Positions 1-8,419 of a stretch of 18,182 nucleotides of DNA are shown one piece after another. The stretch comes from Amoebophrya sp. AT5.2. Lineage: Eukaryota > Sar > Dinophyceae > Syndiniales > Amoebophryaceae. A program made the position numbers and the translations under genes. The stretch covers positions 1 to 18,182 of the forward strand of contig RXOD01004804.1 of the NCBI GenBank assembly GCA_005223375.1. The letters are read 5' to 3'. A model generated the notes under the pieces. It ran no database searches, was not told the DNA's origin, and saw only the letters and a list, made by a program, of their open reading frames with translations. How positions within the stretch are numbered: the first letter of the stretch is position 1; every line of letters begins with the position of its first letter.

Positions 1-75
1 GAACAGCTGCGGAACAGCTACGGAACAGCCACGGAGCAGCCACGGAGCAGCTAGGAGCGCGCAGGAGGCAGCCAG
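1..75. repeat. Degenerate 11-bp tandem repeat
   Basis: Four clean copies of an 11-bp unit (consensus GARCAGCYRCG) fill positions 1-44. Shorter, degenerate copies beginning GAG continue to about 75. The array reaches the left edge, so its full length is unknown. It lies downstream of the RING exon on the minus strand, probably inside that gene's intron. I infer no function for it. Confidence 0.8.
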
Positions 76-100
76 GAGACATGTCGCGCAGCGTCGGAAC

Positions 101-115
101 ACGGCGCAGCGCCGT
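101..115. repeat. Short perfect inverted repeat (hairpin)
   Basis: The arms ACGGCGC and GCGCCGT flank a single A, so the element can fold into a 7-bp GC stem. It lies between the tandem repeat and the RING exon, in probable intron sequence. It is AT-flanked on the right. It could be a secondary-structure element or chance; there is no nearby T run that would suggest a terminator. Confidence 0.6.
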
Positions 116-191
116 CGAATATAATAATTCAATTATAATGTATAAGTGTATATTGGTATAAAAAAGATACTTAGTAGAATAAAAGAAGTAC

Positions 192-687
192 ATTCTCGAC
201 AGAATATGTGGCCACACGGCAATTTTGCCGCCGTTCCGGAGAGCTGTTGGTCTTCGAAGCAGATGATGCAATTTCGGTTTTCGTCCAGAGCGAGGTCTCG
301 TTTCGTGATGACGACGTCCGGCAAATTCGCTATTGCTTTTTTCGATGCCGGTGGTATGTAGTCGTCGGGTCGTGGTCGAGAGGAGTTGTTACCTGATCCA
401 CCACCTGGTCCCGACGCGGCCCTGTGGTGACGCTGGCTCCCAGGTTGTGGGGGATAACCATCGGGCCCACCACCGAAGTGCGCGAAAAAGCCGCCGAAAA
501 AGTCAGGATTGAACATCTTCTTGCTCTGCTCACTATGATCACTTGCTACCCTATAGTACTTGACGCTCCTGCTGGAGCTGGTGCTGCGCGTCTGCTCATG
601 GTCGGCTCGACAGAGGCGCTTCCAAGAATACGCTTTCTTTGCTGCATCGTAGGCGACGTACGGAAGGAATAAAACGAAGATATCCAC
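192..687 (-). CDS. RING-finger protein, partial (exon with first half of RING)
   Basis: This is probably a RING-type E3 ubiquitin ligase; the class transfers ubiquitin from an E2 to a substrate. The exon reads CIICFED, then LPCGHIFCREC, which gives C-x2-C, C-x-H, C-x2-C, the first six zinc ligands of a RING. The last Cys codon is cut by a GT at 191-190 (GAGAAT then GTACTT), so the remaining Cys pair must sit in a later exon, which I do not see inside the window. Before the RING comes a Gly/Pro-rich stretch. The frame is open from 690, but the first in-frame ATG is at 516 (MFNPDFFGGFF); the open part from 516 to 690 has a hydrophobic start (DIFVLFLPYVAY) and may be coding from an upstream exon or may be untranslated. 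Substrate and location cannot be told. RING identity is fairly secure; the gene model is partial. Confidence 0.7.
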
Positions 688-690
688 AAG

Positions 691-1655
691 TTAGCTGTTA
701 TTTAGGCATACGCGGGGTAGCGGTAGGGCGCGGAGGTCGGTGTCCGATGGTGTTGCGATGAGCAGCTATCAGTAATTTTTCTATAGAAGTGCGGGCGTAC
801 GCCCGTTACGAGCTGCAAAAATCAATGAGTGATTGTCCCTGCGACCGTCTGCGAGGCAGCAAGCCCCGGCGCGATGAATATCGTTCTAATCTTTAGTTGT
901 ATCTTTTCTTGCGGCCTGCAGTAGAAAGATTAGCTTACAGTTTGTTGCTTCTCCACGCAGACCGCCACCACAAGAACTGGCTCCACCTCCAGCACAAAGA
1001 ACCACAGACCACCACTTTCTCATTCTCTCGTCTCTATTGACGGCGTCGGCGGAGGTAAATTGTAAAAACAGCAAAAAAATAGATTTCAATTTCTGACCAA
1101 CACCGATTCAGTCGCAGTGTTCACCGGCATGGGTTTTTGAGGACCTTGCTTTTGTTCTCCAAGCTCGTCAGTGCAAGCATGTGAAACCGACTTCTCAGAA
1201 ATTTTGCAATTCTGTATGAGCTTCTCGTCGCCGGTCAGATTCATTTATTTTTCTTTTTTTCCATTTATTAATATACCTGAGTACAACGCCCTTCCCCTTG
1301 TTGGCCCAGTACGGTGCCGTCGTGGGCGTGGCATGATTTGGTATACGATTTCAATGATGATTGCTTGCTTGATACATCTAGCCATCTAGGGGCGTGGTTC
1401 AAGATCAAGAAGCTACGTCGCGCAAAAAGAGATGCGCGCCTCCTGTGCTTCACAACAGTTCAGTGCTGGCGCACACAACAAAAAGAGGTAAAAGGTGAGC
1501 GGGGGGGGCAACTACGAGGGCATCTGACGGCGACTGACACCACCTTTCTTGCCATTTTTCTGTTGTCTTTTTTTTTTGCTCTTTTCATTGGTGCTAGTCC
1601 ATTAGCCCCGACCCGCGACCAAATGTATGAAGCTCTCACTGATCATTCCTCATTC
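691..1655. other. Intergenic stretch, nothing supported
   Basis: No convincing gene is visible. Short open frames exist on both strands (for example 886-1089 minus and 1314-1772 plus) but begin with non-ATG codons and resemble no family. The stretch includes a 14-bp perfect palindrome at 792-805 and a T-rich run around 1550-1600 followed by TGCTAG on the plus strand, which could by chance look like a splice acceptor. Confidence 0.5.
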
Positions 1656-1894
1656 TCACCACCAACTTCCCCGCTCATGCACTTCCTTATCCTTTTCGTT
1701 AGCGAACCCGCCGGCATCTTCTTGCAGCTCATCATACTCATAAGTGCTTTTTGTTCCGTTGATTCCCTTTAGTCGTGCTGCGCACTGTGCTTCGTGCGTA
1801 CGCATCCTGGAGACCGCCTTGTTTCCCAGCCTAGCCGTATCTTCATGCGCGCCCTCATCGTAGTCGAGCTGATACAACATATAGGCAGTGGCGC
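1656..1894 (-). CDS. Candidate last exon of the secreted-protein gene
   Basis: The upstream main exon has a donor-like AAACAAG/GTGCGT at 1934/1933, just before its in-frame TAA. A CAG at 1897-1895 could serve as acceptor. Splicing these removes 39 nt and keeps the frame, adding about 79 codons that end at TGA 1656-1658. The added peptide is hydrophilic and charged (for example YQLDYDEGAHEDTA), as coding sequence here tends to be. The intron would be much shorter than the 155-376 nt introns of the SR gene in this window, and that is the main doubt. If it is not spliced, the protein ends at 1926. Confidence 0.4.
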
Positions 1895-1925
1895 CTGCAT
1901 CGTATTACTGGTGCGCCCGCAGCGG

Positions 1926-3731
1926 TTACGCACCTTGTTTCGACCCGCGCCGCCGGCACCATAGTTTTTGTTTTAGTGCGGGCTGCGCATCCAGCAGCAG
2001 CACGGCTGCGTCGTCGATGACTCCCGTCATCTGACGCAAGGCCTCAGCCGCCTCCGCTGTAGTACCGGTCACAAGCCCGCAAAGTATGCGCACTTTCTTG
2101 TCCTCGTCCTCTCGCTGGCGAGAAGGGAACCGGAGCGAGCAGGGGGAGGACGAGGAGGTAGAGAAAGCTGTCTCTTGCGGCGTGGCGCTGGCATCGCTAG
2201 ACCGAGGCGCAGTCTTGACCCGTGAGAGAGAGAGTTTTCTCGGCCGCTGTTGGAAGCCGCGACCAGGTCCGCGGTTCCTTGCAGAAGTATCCGTCTGCCG
2301 CTGCTGCGACGCGGGCCGCAAGCTTCCCCGGAGGCACTGCTTCTGCGGCGCCTGTTGCTCGTCGAAAGCACCGACTTCCGGGATCTGCGTCTCCGCCTGC
2401 AAAGCAGCGGCCTGCCGCTTCCTCCACGAGCAGGAGAGGCCCCGCCCAGCTGCGCGCCGGATGTCCTCTCGTCCAGCGCTTTCGCCCGCAGCGTCCGTGC
2501 GCGATCCTCCCACTTCTGGTGCCGTTTTCGATCTGCTCTCCGCCACGCGGCCCGTAGCATAGTACGCGGGGGCCACGTCCACCATCGCGACAGGGGCCGC
2601 CGAGACAGCTTCCTTTCCGACGGCGCCGCTACGGTCCCGCGCGCCACGCTCCACTGCCTCCGCAAGATGAAGCAAGGAACTCGGGCGATCAGGATCACTT
2701 ACACTTCTACGTTGCGCATCAAAAACATGAACACGCTGGCGGCTTCGGAATGCGTCGGCCGAGGCGGATTCGTTGTGCAGAGGCATGTCGCCATCGCTTA
2801 GGTGCAACGACGTGAACCGCTCCTGTAGCGGTGCGTCGCTTTCATCACCATCGGCTTGCTCGGGTGCGCCAGCCCCCCCTCCTTCTTCTACTTCTGAGTC
2901 CTCCAGCGGGAAGCCGCGGTCCTCGAACAGACACGCTGCCTCGTGGAAATCTGCCCAATCCAAGTGCCCCCCCTGGTCTGCGGCACGCGCCGCCGCGTGC
3001 TCATATTCCCGCTGCAGTTTCGCATGCTCGGCGCGGTGGTCGGGTCGCGAGCGTTCTCCCAGAAATCCCAGCAACCTCTTGTGTAGATCTGCCCAGCGTT
3101 TGCGCCCCCCCAGGGCCTCGTCCCTCATATTCCTTAGTCGACAAATCTCTTGCTCGGTTTTTTTGATCGAGCTGACCGCCGGAAATCCTGACGCAGCAGG
3201 AGTGGTTCTGCCCAATCGTCCGGCTGCACAGCTCTGATCTGCTTGCTCATCTGCCGCCTCAAGTCGCTCGCTCTCTTCATCCTCGAGGTTGTGATATTCT
3301 GCAGGGGTAGTTCTTCTGCCTCTGCTGCGGCAAAGCCTCCCGGTCTCCCGATCCGGTCGCTTATTGTCTTCGAGGCCGCGGGAGAGGTGAGCCAGGCGAA
3401 CCGTCATAGCTCTCCAGGCGCTTTTCTCCGCATACATCATTTCCGCGACAGCGTGGGTCATGTCGCGCAATGCCTCCGTGGACAGCTGTTCCACAGCGGC
3501 CCGCCGTAAGCGGAAGTGGCGGGCGTGGGGATCCATCGCGGAGAATTTGTCGCGGAACCAAGCGACAGACAGCCGCGGGATCCTGTCCGACCCGTGTTCG
3601 CAGCCGAGCAAGCCGCAGAGCACCAGTGTCCTGTCCGTTACCGGTCGTTCCGCAGCCGCAGAAGCAGACCCCGCGATAGCTGCAGCGGTTGCCTGCACCA
3701 GTGCAAGTTGTACTAGAAATATGAGGAGCAT
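1926..3731 (-). CDS. Unrecognised, probably secreted protein (601 aa)
   Basis: I do not recognise the family. The ATG at 3731 is the first in-frame ATG and begins a clear signal peptide (MLLIFLVQLALVQA, then an Ala-rich stretch to about residue 27), so the product probably enters the secretory pathway. The body is hydrophilic, rich in Arg, Glu, Ala and Ser, with no membrane segment and few cysteines. It contains short stretches with helical character around residues 85-130 and 195-260, and a long disordered middle and C-terminal part. A motif near the N-terminus (LVLCGLLG, later EALRDMTHAV) recurs near the C-terminus (RILCGLVTG, then EALRQMTGVI), suggesting two related segments at the two ends. 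The frame stops at TAA 1926, but a donor-like site just before it may extend the protein into 1656-1894. Long plus-strand open frames here are antisense shadows. Confidence 0.6.
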   Translation of the reverse strand: MLLIFLVQLALVQATAAAIAGSASAAAERPVTDRTLVLCGLLGCEHGSDRIPRLSVAWFRDKFSAMDPHARHFRLRRAAVEQLSTEALRDMTHAVAEMMYAEKSAWRAMTVRLAHLSRGLEDNKRPDRETGRLCRSRGRRTTPAEYHNLEDEESERLEAADEQADQSCAAGRLGRTTPAASGFPAVSSIKKTEQEICRLRNMRDEALGGRKRWADLHKRLLGFLGERSRPDHRAEHAKLQREYEHAAARAADQGGHLDWADFHEAACLFEDRGFPLEDSEVEEGGGAGAPEQADGDESDAPLQERFTSLHLSDGDMPLHNESASADAFRSRQRVHVFDAQRRSVSDPDRPSSLLHLAEAVERGARDRSGAVGKEAVSAAPVAMVDVAPAYYATGRVAESRSKTAPEVGGSRTDAAGESAGREDIRRAAGRGLSCSWRKRQAAALQAETQIPEVGAFDEQQAPQKQCLRGSLRPASQQRQTDTSARNRGPGRGFQQRPRKLSLSRVKTAPRSSDASATPQETAFSTSSSSPCSLRFPSRQREDEDKKVRILCGLVTGTTAEAAEALRQMTGVIDDAAVLLLDAQPALKQKLWCRRRGSKQGA

Positions 3732-5086
3732 CTTGACGAGCAACAGCGCGCGGCTCTCTTCAAGAGATACCTGTGTAGCTTTTCAGTGCTGGCGATTTCC
3801 TCAACAACAGCCGGGCGCTGATTCTTTCTGCCTGCTGTTGAAACGTGCTCTCGGGTTGTCGGGTGGTAGTGGTGCAACTTGTTGCCCGCCGTCTTCAATA
3901 CTGCGAGCCTGCGTCCCTGTCCCAGTCTGCGTCCTCGCTCGTGGAAGTTGGGTTTGCAGCCCACTTGTGCGTGCTACAACAGCGGACAAGTCGGGTATGC
4001 TGGTTCACAATTTCTTGACTGTTAGTCTGACGCCGCCCACGGTCGCCATAGATGCTTTGGTGCTTATGTTGTGCGTTAGCATTTTACTAGAACTAGTGCT
4101 ACTGCTAACCAAGCTGCCGCTGCGGCAATCGAGACAGCACTTATATGCGTGCCATATCTGTTTCTTGTATTCGGCCGCGGTTCGTTGTAGCAATGCCGGG
4201 CTCGCAAGTCAGTCTTTCCTTTTCTCTGCGTGGCCTAAAATAAAGAGCATCAAGAGTGGTGCCGCTATGGCCTGTTGGTTTAGGGTTAGGCTCCTTGTTT
4301 CTGGAGCAGTTGGAGACAGAGGGGAATAGTGCTGAATCGCTACTCATTGCTTTTGCTTTTGCAACACGCACGGGGGCGACGGTCCCATCGTGGGGTGAGG
4401 CTGGTTCAAACTATCTAGCAACTCGCGTGCAACCCGAGCCAGACGAGGCTGAGGCTTCCGCAGCATCAGCATCACACGGAATGCACGACATGCCGAAACA
4501 TCACTACACGGGATCGTCTCGATCGAAGCAAAAAACGAGACCGGTACCGAGCAGATGATTCATTGAGTTTCAGACCACTGCCTCCGGAACCGGAGCAAGA
4601 AGCAGAGCACTGTTCTTTATCATCCAAGTTTTTCATCGCGTTTGCGCGATCAAGTAGAAATGAGTCGGGTTCTTCGTGTTCAGACGTTGGGAGGAGATTC
4701 GACGCCCATCGATCTGCAGACGCAAAGAGCTTCACTATGTTTGTATTTATCAGCAAACAATTGCCAAGCAGCGTCTTGATGTGACGCCGCGGCTTCGAAC
4801 AGTAGCAGATTGATTCATTGATTGATTGACTTGCCCAGCAGGGGGCGGTAAAGGTTCGCAGCACTACGGGCACGCCCGGTCTTCGTGCTGAATGTCCGCA
4901 AACAAAGCTTCTGTTCGATGCTGCACACAACTCACACTCTGAGTGACGCTGGCACTGCGAGGGTACAACTTCTTTATTCCGTTTCCGATGAAACACGATA
5001 GGACTTATTCGGCACCACAAGTAGGGCGAGGTCTCTAGTTTTACAACTGCAGCAGCGCCGCACTTCGCCTACGAGCCACTCTTGAC
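3732..5086. other. Intergenic stretch of about 1.35 kb, nothing firmly supported
   Basis: This separates the 5' end of the secreted-protein gene from the 3' end of the cyclase gene. The longest minus-strand open frame (4472-5020, 182 codons) starts with TTG, matches no family I know and has mixed composition; it could be an unrecognised exon but I cannot support it. A plus-strand frame running from 3460 to 4329 is half antisense to the secreted-protein gene. A small GATT-rich repeat lies around 4810-4828. Confidence 0.45.
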
Positions 5087-7873
5087 CTACTTGAGGTTTT
5101 GCATCTCGATTCCGCAGGGTTCGTCGCCTCCTCCTCTACGGCGCGACGACCCCAGCACGTATGCATCGTCACTGTGCTCATCTTCATCTTGATCTCGGGG
5201 ACGCGAAGCCGATCGATACGAGTGATCCTTTTCAGTCTCTTTTTCAACAAACGTACGCATTTCCACTTCTCGTGCTGCTCCTCCGTCCTCGTCGCGAGGA
5301 CGTAGCTGCCTGATCCGGTCTCCTGTTGCATACGCTTTCCGCGTCTTCTTGATGCGATCTTCATTATCTTCGCCAAAGTCTTCCACTGCAAGTTCTTGTG
5401 GTCGTCCCGCTCCCGGCTCTCGGTCTCCTCGCCCGTTCTTGGTTCTACTTGTATCTCGCCGAGGATGTTGTTGACGACGCCGCAGGTCTTCTTGACCATC
5501 ATGTTCATGTTGTTCTCCTCGAACTCCAACTTTGCTAGTTGTCGTCGTCCTCGTCCCGGTCCCCGCCCCGCAGGTCTGTTCACCACGTTGATGCCTACTC
5601 GTTCCTGTTCTTCTTGTTCTCGTCTTTTCGTTTTGTTCTTGATCGAGATGATTATCGCGCTCAACATCTTTACTTAGCGCACGTCCTGCTCGACCAGCGC
5701 CAGCCGGCGCCTTGTAGTTGTTCTTTTTGTTTTCTCGTCGGTTATTTCTCTGCTCCCTCTTCTCCTGCGTGCGAGTGGTCCTCTCGCCTCCTCCGCCAGC
5801 AGCGCCTCGACCGGCGTCCCCACAGTTCTTGGAATTGTCGGCGGTCCCGGTTCCTTCCTCGCCGTGCTGCTCCTGCTTCTCCGGGCCCGAGAGCTGCAGC
5901 TGCTCGGTGAAGCCGTTGATCATCGAATTGATCATGACCGCCGCGAGGTGCGACCGCGCCTGGTACAGGGCCTCCGCCAGCATCTTCGTGTTCAGATCCG
6001 ACAGTTTGGACACCACGAAGTGCTTCCCCGGCTGCAGCTGCCGCAGCACGTAGTAGGTCTCCATCGAGCCCTTGCCCTTCACCTGCGAGACGCCCCGGTT
6101 CTCGCACTCGAACTCGTCGTAGATCAGGTCTCGCATGGCCTGCGAGCAGTGCATCTTCCCGTCCTCCCCGGCGGACTCCATGCGGCTGGCCACATTCACA
6201 GCGTCCCCCCAGATGTCGAAAGCAAACTTTTTTTCGCCGATCACCCCCGCGACGCAGGGGCCACTGTGGATCCCGATCCGGATGTTCACGCGCTCCAGGG
6301 AAAAGGGGTGCGTGAAGTAGCCGAGGGAGGCCATCTTCAGCATGCTCAGCCCGGTGCGCGCGATGGCCTTGGCGTGCAGCGGGTTGGGGTCGGGCAGCCC
6401 GCAGGCGACCATGTAGCCGTCGCCGATGGTCTTGATCTTCTCCACCTGGTTGTCGTTCACCACGCGGTCGAAGCACGAGAACATGTGGTTCAGGAAGTCC
6501 ACCAGCGTCTGCGGGTCCACGGAGTCGGAGAAGGCTTGGAACGCACAGATGTGCGAGAACAAGATGGAGACGTCCTCGTAGCTGGCGCTCGTGCTGGTGT
6601 AGCTCTCCTTCAGCTTGGCAACGATCTTCCCGGGGAGGATGTTGCGCAGCAGCTGCTCGCTCCGCGAGCTCTCGCGGAACACCATGGTGGCCTGGATGAA
6701 GTCCTTCCGCTGCAGAATCTCCATCGTGTACGAGAAGGAAAGCAGCAAAACGGCCACCAGGAAAGCGTTCTGCGTGTTGGGCTGCACGCACATCAGCCAC
6801 ACCGTCTGCCGCAGGTTGGCCAGAAACGAGGTAAGAGCCATGAAGTAATGCTCCAAAGTGGTCTGCTCGCTGTACTCAAAAAAACTTCCGTGCCCGTCCG
6901 CGCCGCCAGCACCATCGATGTCCTCCGAGGTGAAGTGAACCACGACTGTCTCGTCCGTCGAAGAGACGACCCCTCCACCTCCGATAGTTGTATCGGGGGC
7001 CGCATCCGAGACCAGGCGCCGCCGCCGAGCACCACTTCCTTGCACCGATGCCGCCCGCGACGTTCGTCGACCTCTTCCATTTCGATTTCCATCCGCCGAA
7101 CCCGGTCTCGAGTCTGATTCTGACGTCGACCAAGTACTAGCACTCGTGCGGCCGTAGCCGTACTCCGGACTCACGCCGCCGCTGGACGGACGACGCCGGA
7201 GCCGGACGGACGAGCCAGCATTTTCATCTTCTTGGTCTTGCTCGTCTGCCCGTCGTCGTTCCACCTCCCGTCCGTTGCCAGCGTCCTTGGCACCTTCTCG
7301 TGATCCCGGACCGCCAGACAGCCCGTCGTCGTCCTCGTCTACTCCCTCGTCCGACGCGAAGATGGTGCCACTGCCGCCCCTCCCCGACGTCGACCCGTCT
7401 GGCGCATCTTCTTGAGCTACTAACCCCTCCAGCTCGTCCTCGCCCCCGTCCACGACATCGTCTTCAGCTGCGTCGTGTTCCAATTCCATTTGCTCGTGCT
7501 GGTCTGCCTCTGCTCCTCCTCCTTCGCCAACCTCATCAGCGTCCTCCGGATGCAATACCGCGTCTTGGAGGTCCTCGTCGATCACGGGCGCCGCGTCGAG
7601 AAGTCCCGCGGCGCCGCGCGGGCCGTCGTGATGCGGCTCGCGGCCGTTGATCAGCTCGGTGCCTTCGGGCTGCATTCTCGCCACCCCGGGAGGCATGTAG
7701 CCGTAGAGGCCGTAGTTGTACGCGCTGGCGTAGGTCTCGGGGTCGTAGAACGTGCCGGGACTGCGCCCGAACCCAGGGTTGACCAGGTAGCTCCCCGCGA
7801 AACAGAGCACCAAGAACAGCAGATACACGAATATTAGGGGGCCAGGCGGTAAGTAAGTGACCAGGTGGTAAGT
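5087..7873 (-). CDS. Membrane class III adenylate-type cyclase, main exon
   Basis: Class III cyclases make cAMP or cGMP from ATP or GTP. The catalytic domain is at about 6580-6035: it has VSILFSHICAF, KIKTIGDGYMVACGLP, IRIGIHSGPCVAGVIG and FDIWGDAVNVASRME. The purine-reading Lys (KIKT, 6433-6431) and Asp (FDIWG, 6217-6215) are the ATP-type pair, and the NVASR Asn and Arg are present. One metal-binding Asp is kept (GDGYM, 6421-6419), but the first (normally F-x-D-I) is His (FSHI, 6553-6551). A membrane segment (NAFLVAVLLLSFSYTMEIL, about 6775-6718) and a linker helix (LLRNILPGKIVAKL) precede it; another hydrophobic segment opens the exon (LIFVYLLFLVLCFAG). Between the two lies a long acidic low-complexity part, and a 200-residue Arg/Glu-rich tail follows the domain. 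No in-frame ATG precedes the first hydrophobic segment; the frame opens right after a TAG at 7876-7874 that also serves as an acceptor (CTGACTTAG), so upstream exons are expected. Confidence 0.88.
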   Translation of the reverse strand, partial: TYHLVTYLPPGPLIFVYLLFLVLCFAGSYLVNPGFGRSPGTFYDPETYASAYNYGLYGYMPPGVARMQPEGTELINGREPHHDGPRGAAGLLDAAPVIDEDLQDAVLHPEDADEVGEGGGAEADQHEQMELEHDAAEDDVVDGGEDELEGLVAQEDAPDGSTSGRGGSGTIFASDEGVDEDDDGLSGGPGSREGAKDAGNGREVERRRADEQDQEDENAGSSVRLRRRPSSGGVSPEYGYGRTSASTWSTSESDSRPGSADGNRNGRGRRTSRAASVQGSGARRRRLVSDAAPDTTIGGGGVVSSTDETVVVHFTSEDIDGAGGADGHGSFFEYSEQTTLEHYFMALTSFLANLRQTVWLMCVQPNTQNAFLVAVLLLSFSYTMEILQRKDFIQATMVFRESSRSEQLLRNILPGKIVAKLKESYTSTSASYEDVSILFSHICAFQAFSDSVDPQTLVDFLNHMFSCFDRVVNDNQVEKIKTIGDGYMVACGLPDPNPLHAKAIARTGLSMLKMASLGYFTHPFSLERVNIRIGIHSGPCVAGVIGEKKFAFDIWGDAVNVASRMESAGEDGKMHCSQAMRDLIYDEFECENRGVSQVKGKGSMETYYVLRQLQPGKHFVVSKLSDLNTKMLAEALYQARSHLAAVMINSMINGFTEQLQLSGPEKQEQHGEEGTGTADNSKNCGDAGRGAAGGGGERTTRTQEKREQRNNRRENKKNNYKAPAGAGRAGRALSKDVERDNHLDQEQNEKTRTRRTGTSRHQRGEQTCGAGTGTRTTTTSKVGVRGEQHEHDGQEDLRRRQQHPRRDTSRTKNGRGDREPGAGRPQELAVEDFGEDNEDRIKKTRKAYATGDRIRQLRPRDEDGGAAREVEMRTFVEKETEKDHSYRSASRPRDQDEDEHSDDAYVLGSSRRRGGGDEPCGIEMQNLK
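7843..7873 (-). repeat. Imperfect direct repeat at the start of the cyclase exon
   Basis: On the minus strand ACTTACCACCTGGTC is followed by ACTTACTTACCGCCTGGCC, two related copies that open the exon. Read on the plus strand they give two GTAAGT donor-like sequences. They appear translated (TYHLVTYLPPGP) if the acceptor at 7874 is right. This is probably a small local duplication. Confidence 0.5.
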
Positions 7874-8419
7874 CTAAGTCAGAACTAGTAGTGTGCAATG
7901 AATAAATTAATCTTTCGGGAGGTCCCCACTACTTGGGTGCCAACTGCGTCAAGGCGCTCTGAACCGCCCGGCGCGACGGAGATGCCCCATTGTGGGGACA
8001 GGGGGTGGCTCCCTCCGTCGAGCGACCGCGAGGGAGAGGATGAGGAATGTCGTCTTTAGACGGAGCTTCTATTAGTGGTAAAGGGGTATTTTAGGTTACA
8101 GCTCATTCTTGTAGAGTGAGAGTCCGTTGTAGATAGATGTGCAAAGACCAACTGCGGGGCTGCGAAACAGACGCCCTAGGGTGGCGATCTGTTGGCGTGG
8201 GCAGCTCTATGCTGCTTTGCTGGTGTAAAGCTCGATGCTGCTTTGGGTTAAGGCCTGCCGTCGATGAGGCGGATGAAAGCCACCTTTCTACCCCTTTGCT
8301 TTCGACGTTGCGCGAACCTCTTGCCGGGACCACAACCGAACGAGCAGGGGACTCCGAACCGCCCCTCAAAACAAGTCCTCTCACTTTACCACTTACTAGA
8401 AGCCACTCGTTACACTTAC
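7874..8419. other. Probable intron or intergenic stretch between membrane exons
   Basis: If the exon at 8420-9123 belongs to the cyclase gene, this is intron sequence, perhaps with one more exon: joining 8420 (phase 2) directly to 7873 (phase 0) would not keep the frame. A minus-strand open frame at 8103-8429 might hold that exon but has no recognisable domain. A 17-bp direct repeat with one mismatch (AGCTCTATGCTGCTTTG type) is at 8203-8219 and 8229-8245. A short CCCCA/TGGGG inverted repeat lies near 7984-7996. Confidence 0.4.

Noticed and set aside
792..805. Perfect 14-bp palindrome CGGGCGTACGCCCG
   Set aside because: It is isolated, with no second copy or nearby promoter or gene context to give it a role.
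1314..1772. 152-codon plus-strand open frame with hydrophobic stretch
   Set aside because: It begins with GTG, and its hydrophobic part comes from a T-rich run. The right end overlaps the candidate exon 1656-1894 on the other strand.
2086..3237. Several overlapping plus-strand open frames of 110-183 codons
   Set aside because: All are antisense shadows of the GC-rich secreted-protein gene; they overlap each other in different frames and have no domain.
4279..4290. TTTAGGGTTAGG, resembling telomere repeats
   Set aside because: Only about two imperfect units are present, so it is not a telomeric array.
3460..4329. 289-codon plus-strand open frame starting with ATG and containing hydrophobic stretches
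   Set aside because: About a third of it is antisense to the secreted-protein gene, the rest is in sequence with no family resemblance, and no other gene here is on the plus strand. Not impossible, but unsupported.
4472..5020. 182-codon minus-strand open frame between the secreted-protein and cyclase genes
   Set aside because: It starts with TTG, lacks a recognised motif and has no clear splice signals. I leave it as unsupported intergenic sequence.
5742..6800. 352-codon minus-strand open frame in another frame of the cyclase
   Set aside because: It overlaps the cyclase catalytic domain in a shifted frame; the conserved motifs lie in the other frame.
5864..7117. 417-codon plus-strand open frame across the cyclase domain
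   Set aside because: It is exactly antisense to the conserved catalytic domain, has no recognisable domain and a His/Leu/Gln-rich composition typical of reading a GC-rich gene backwards.
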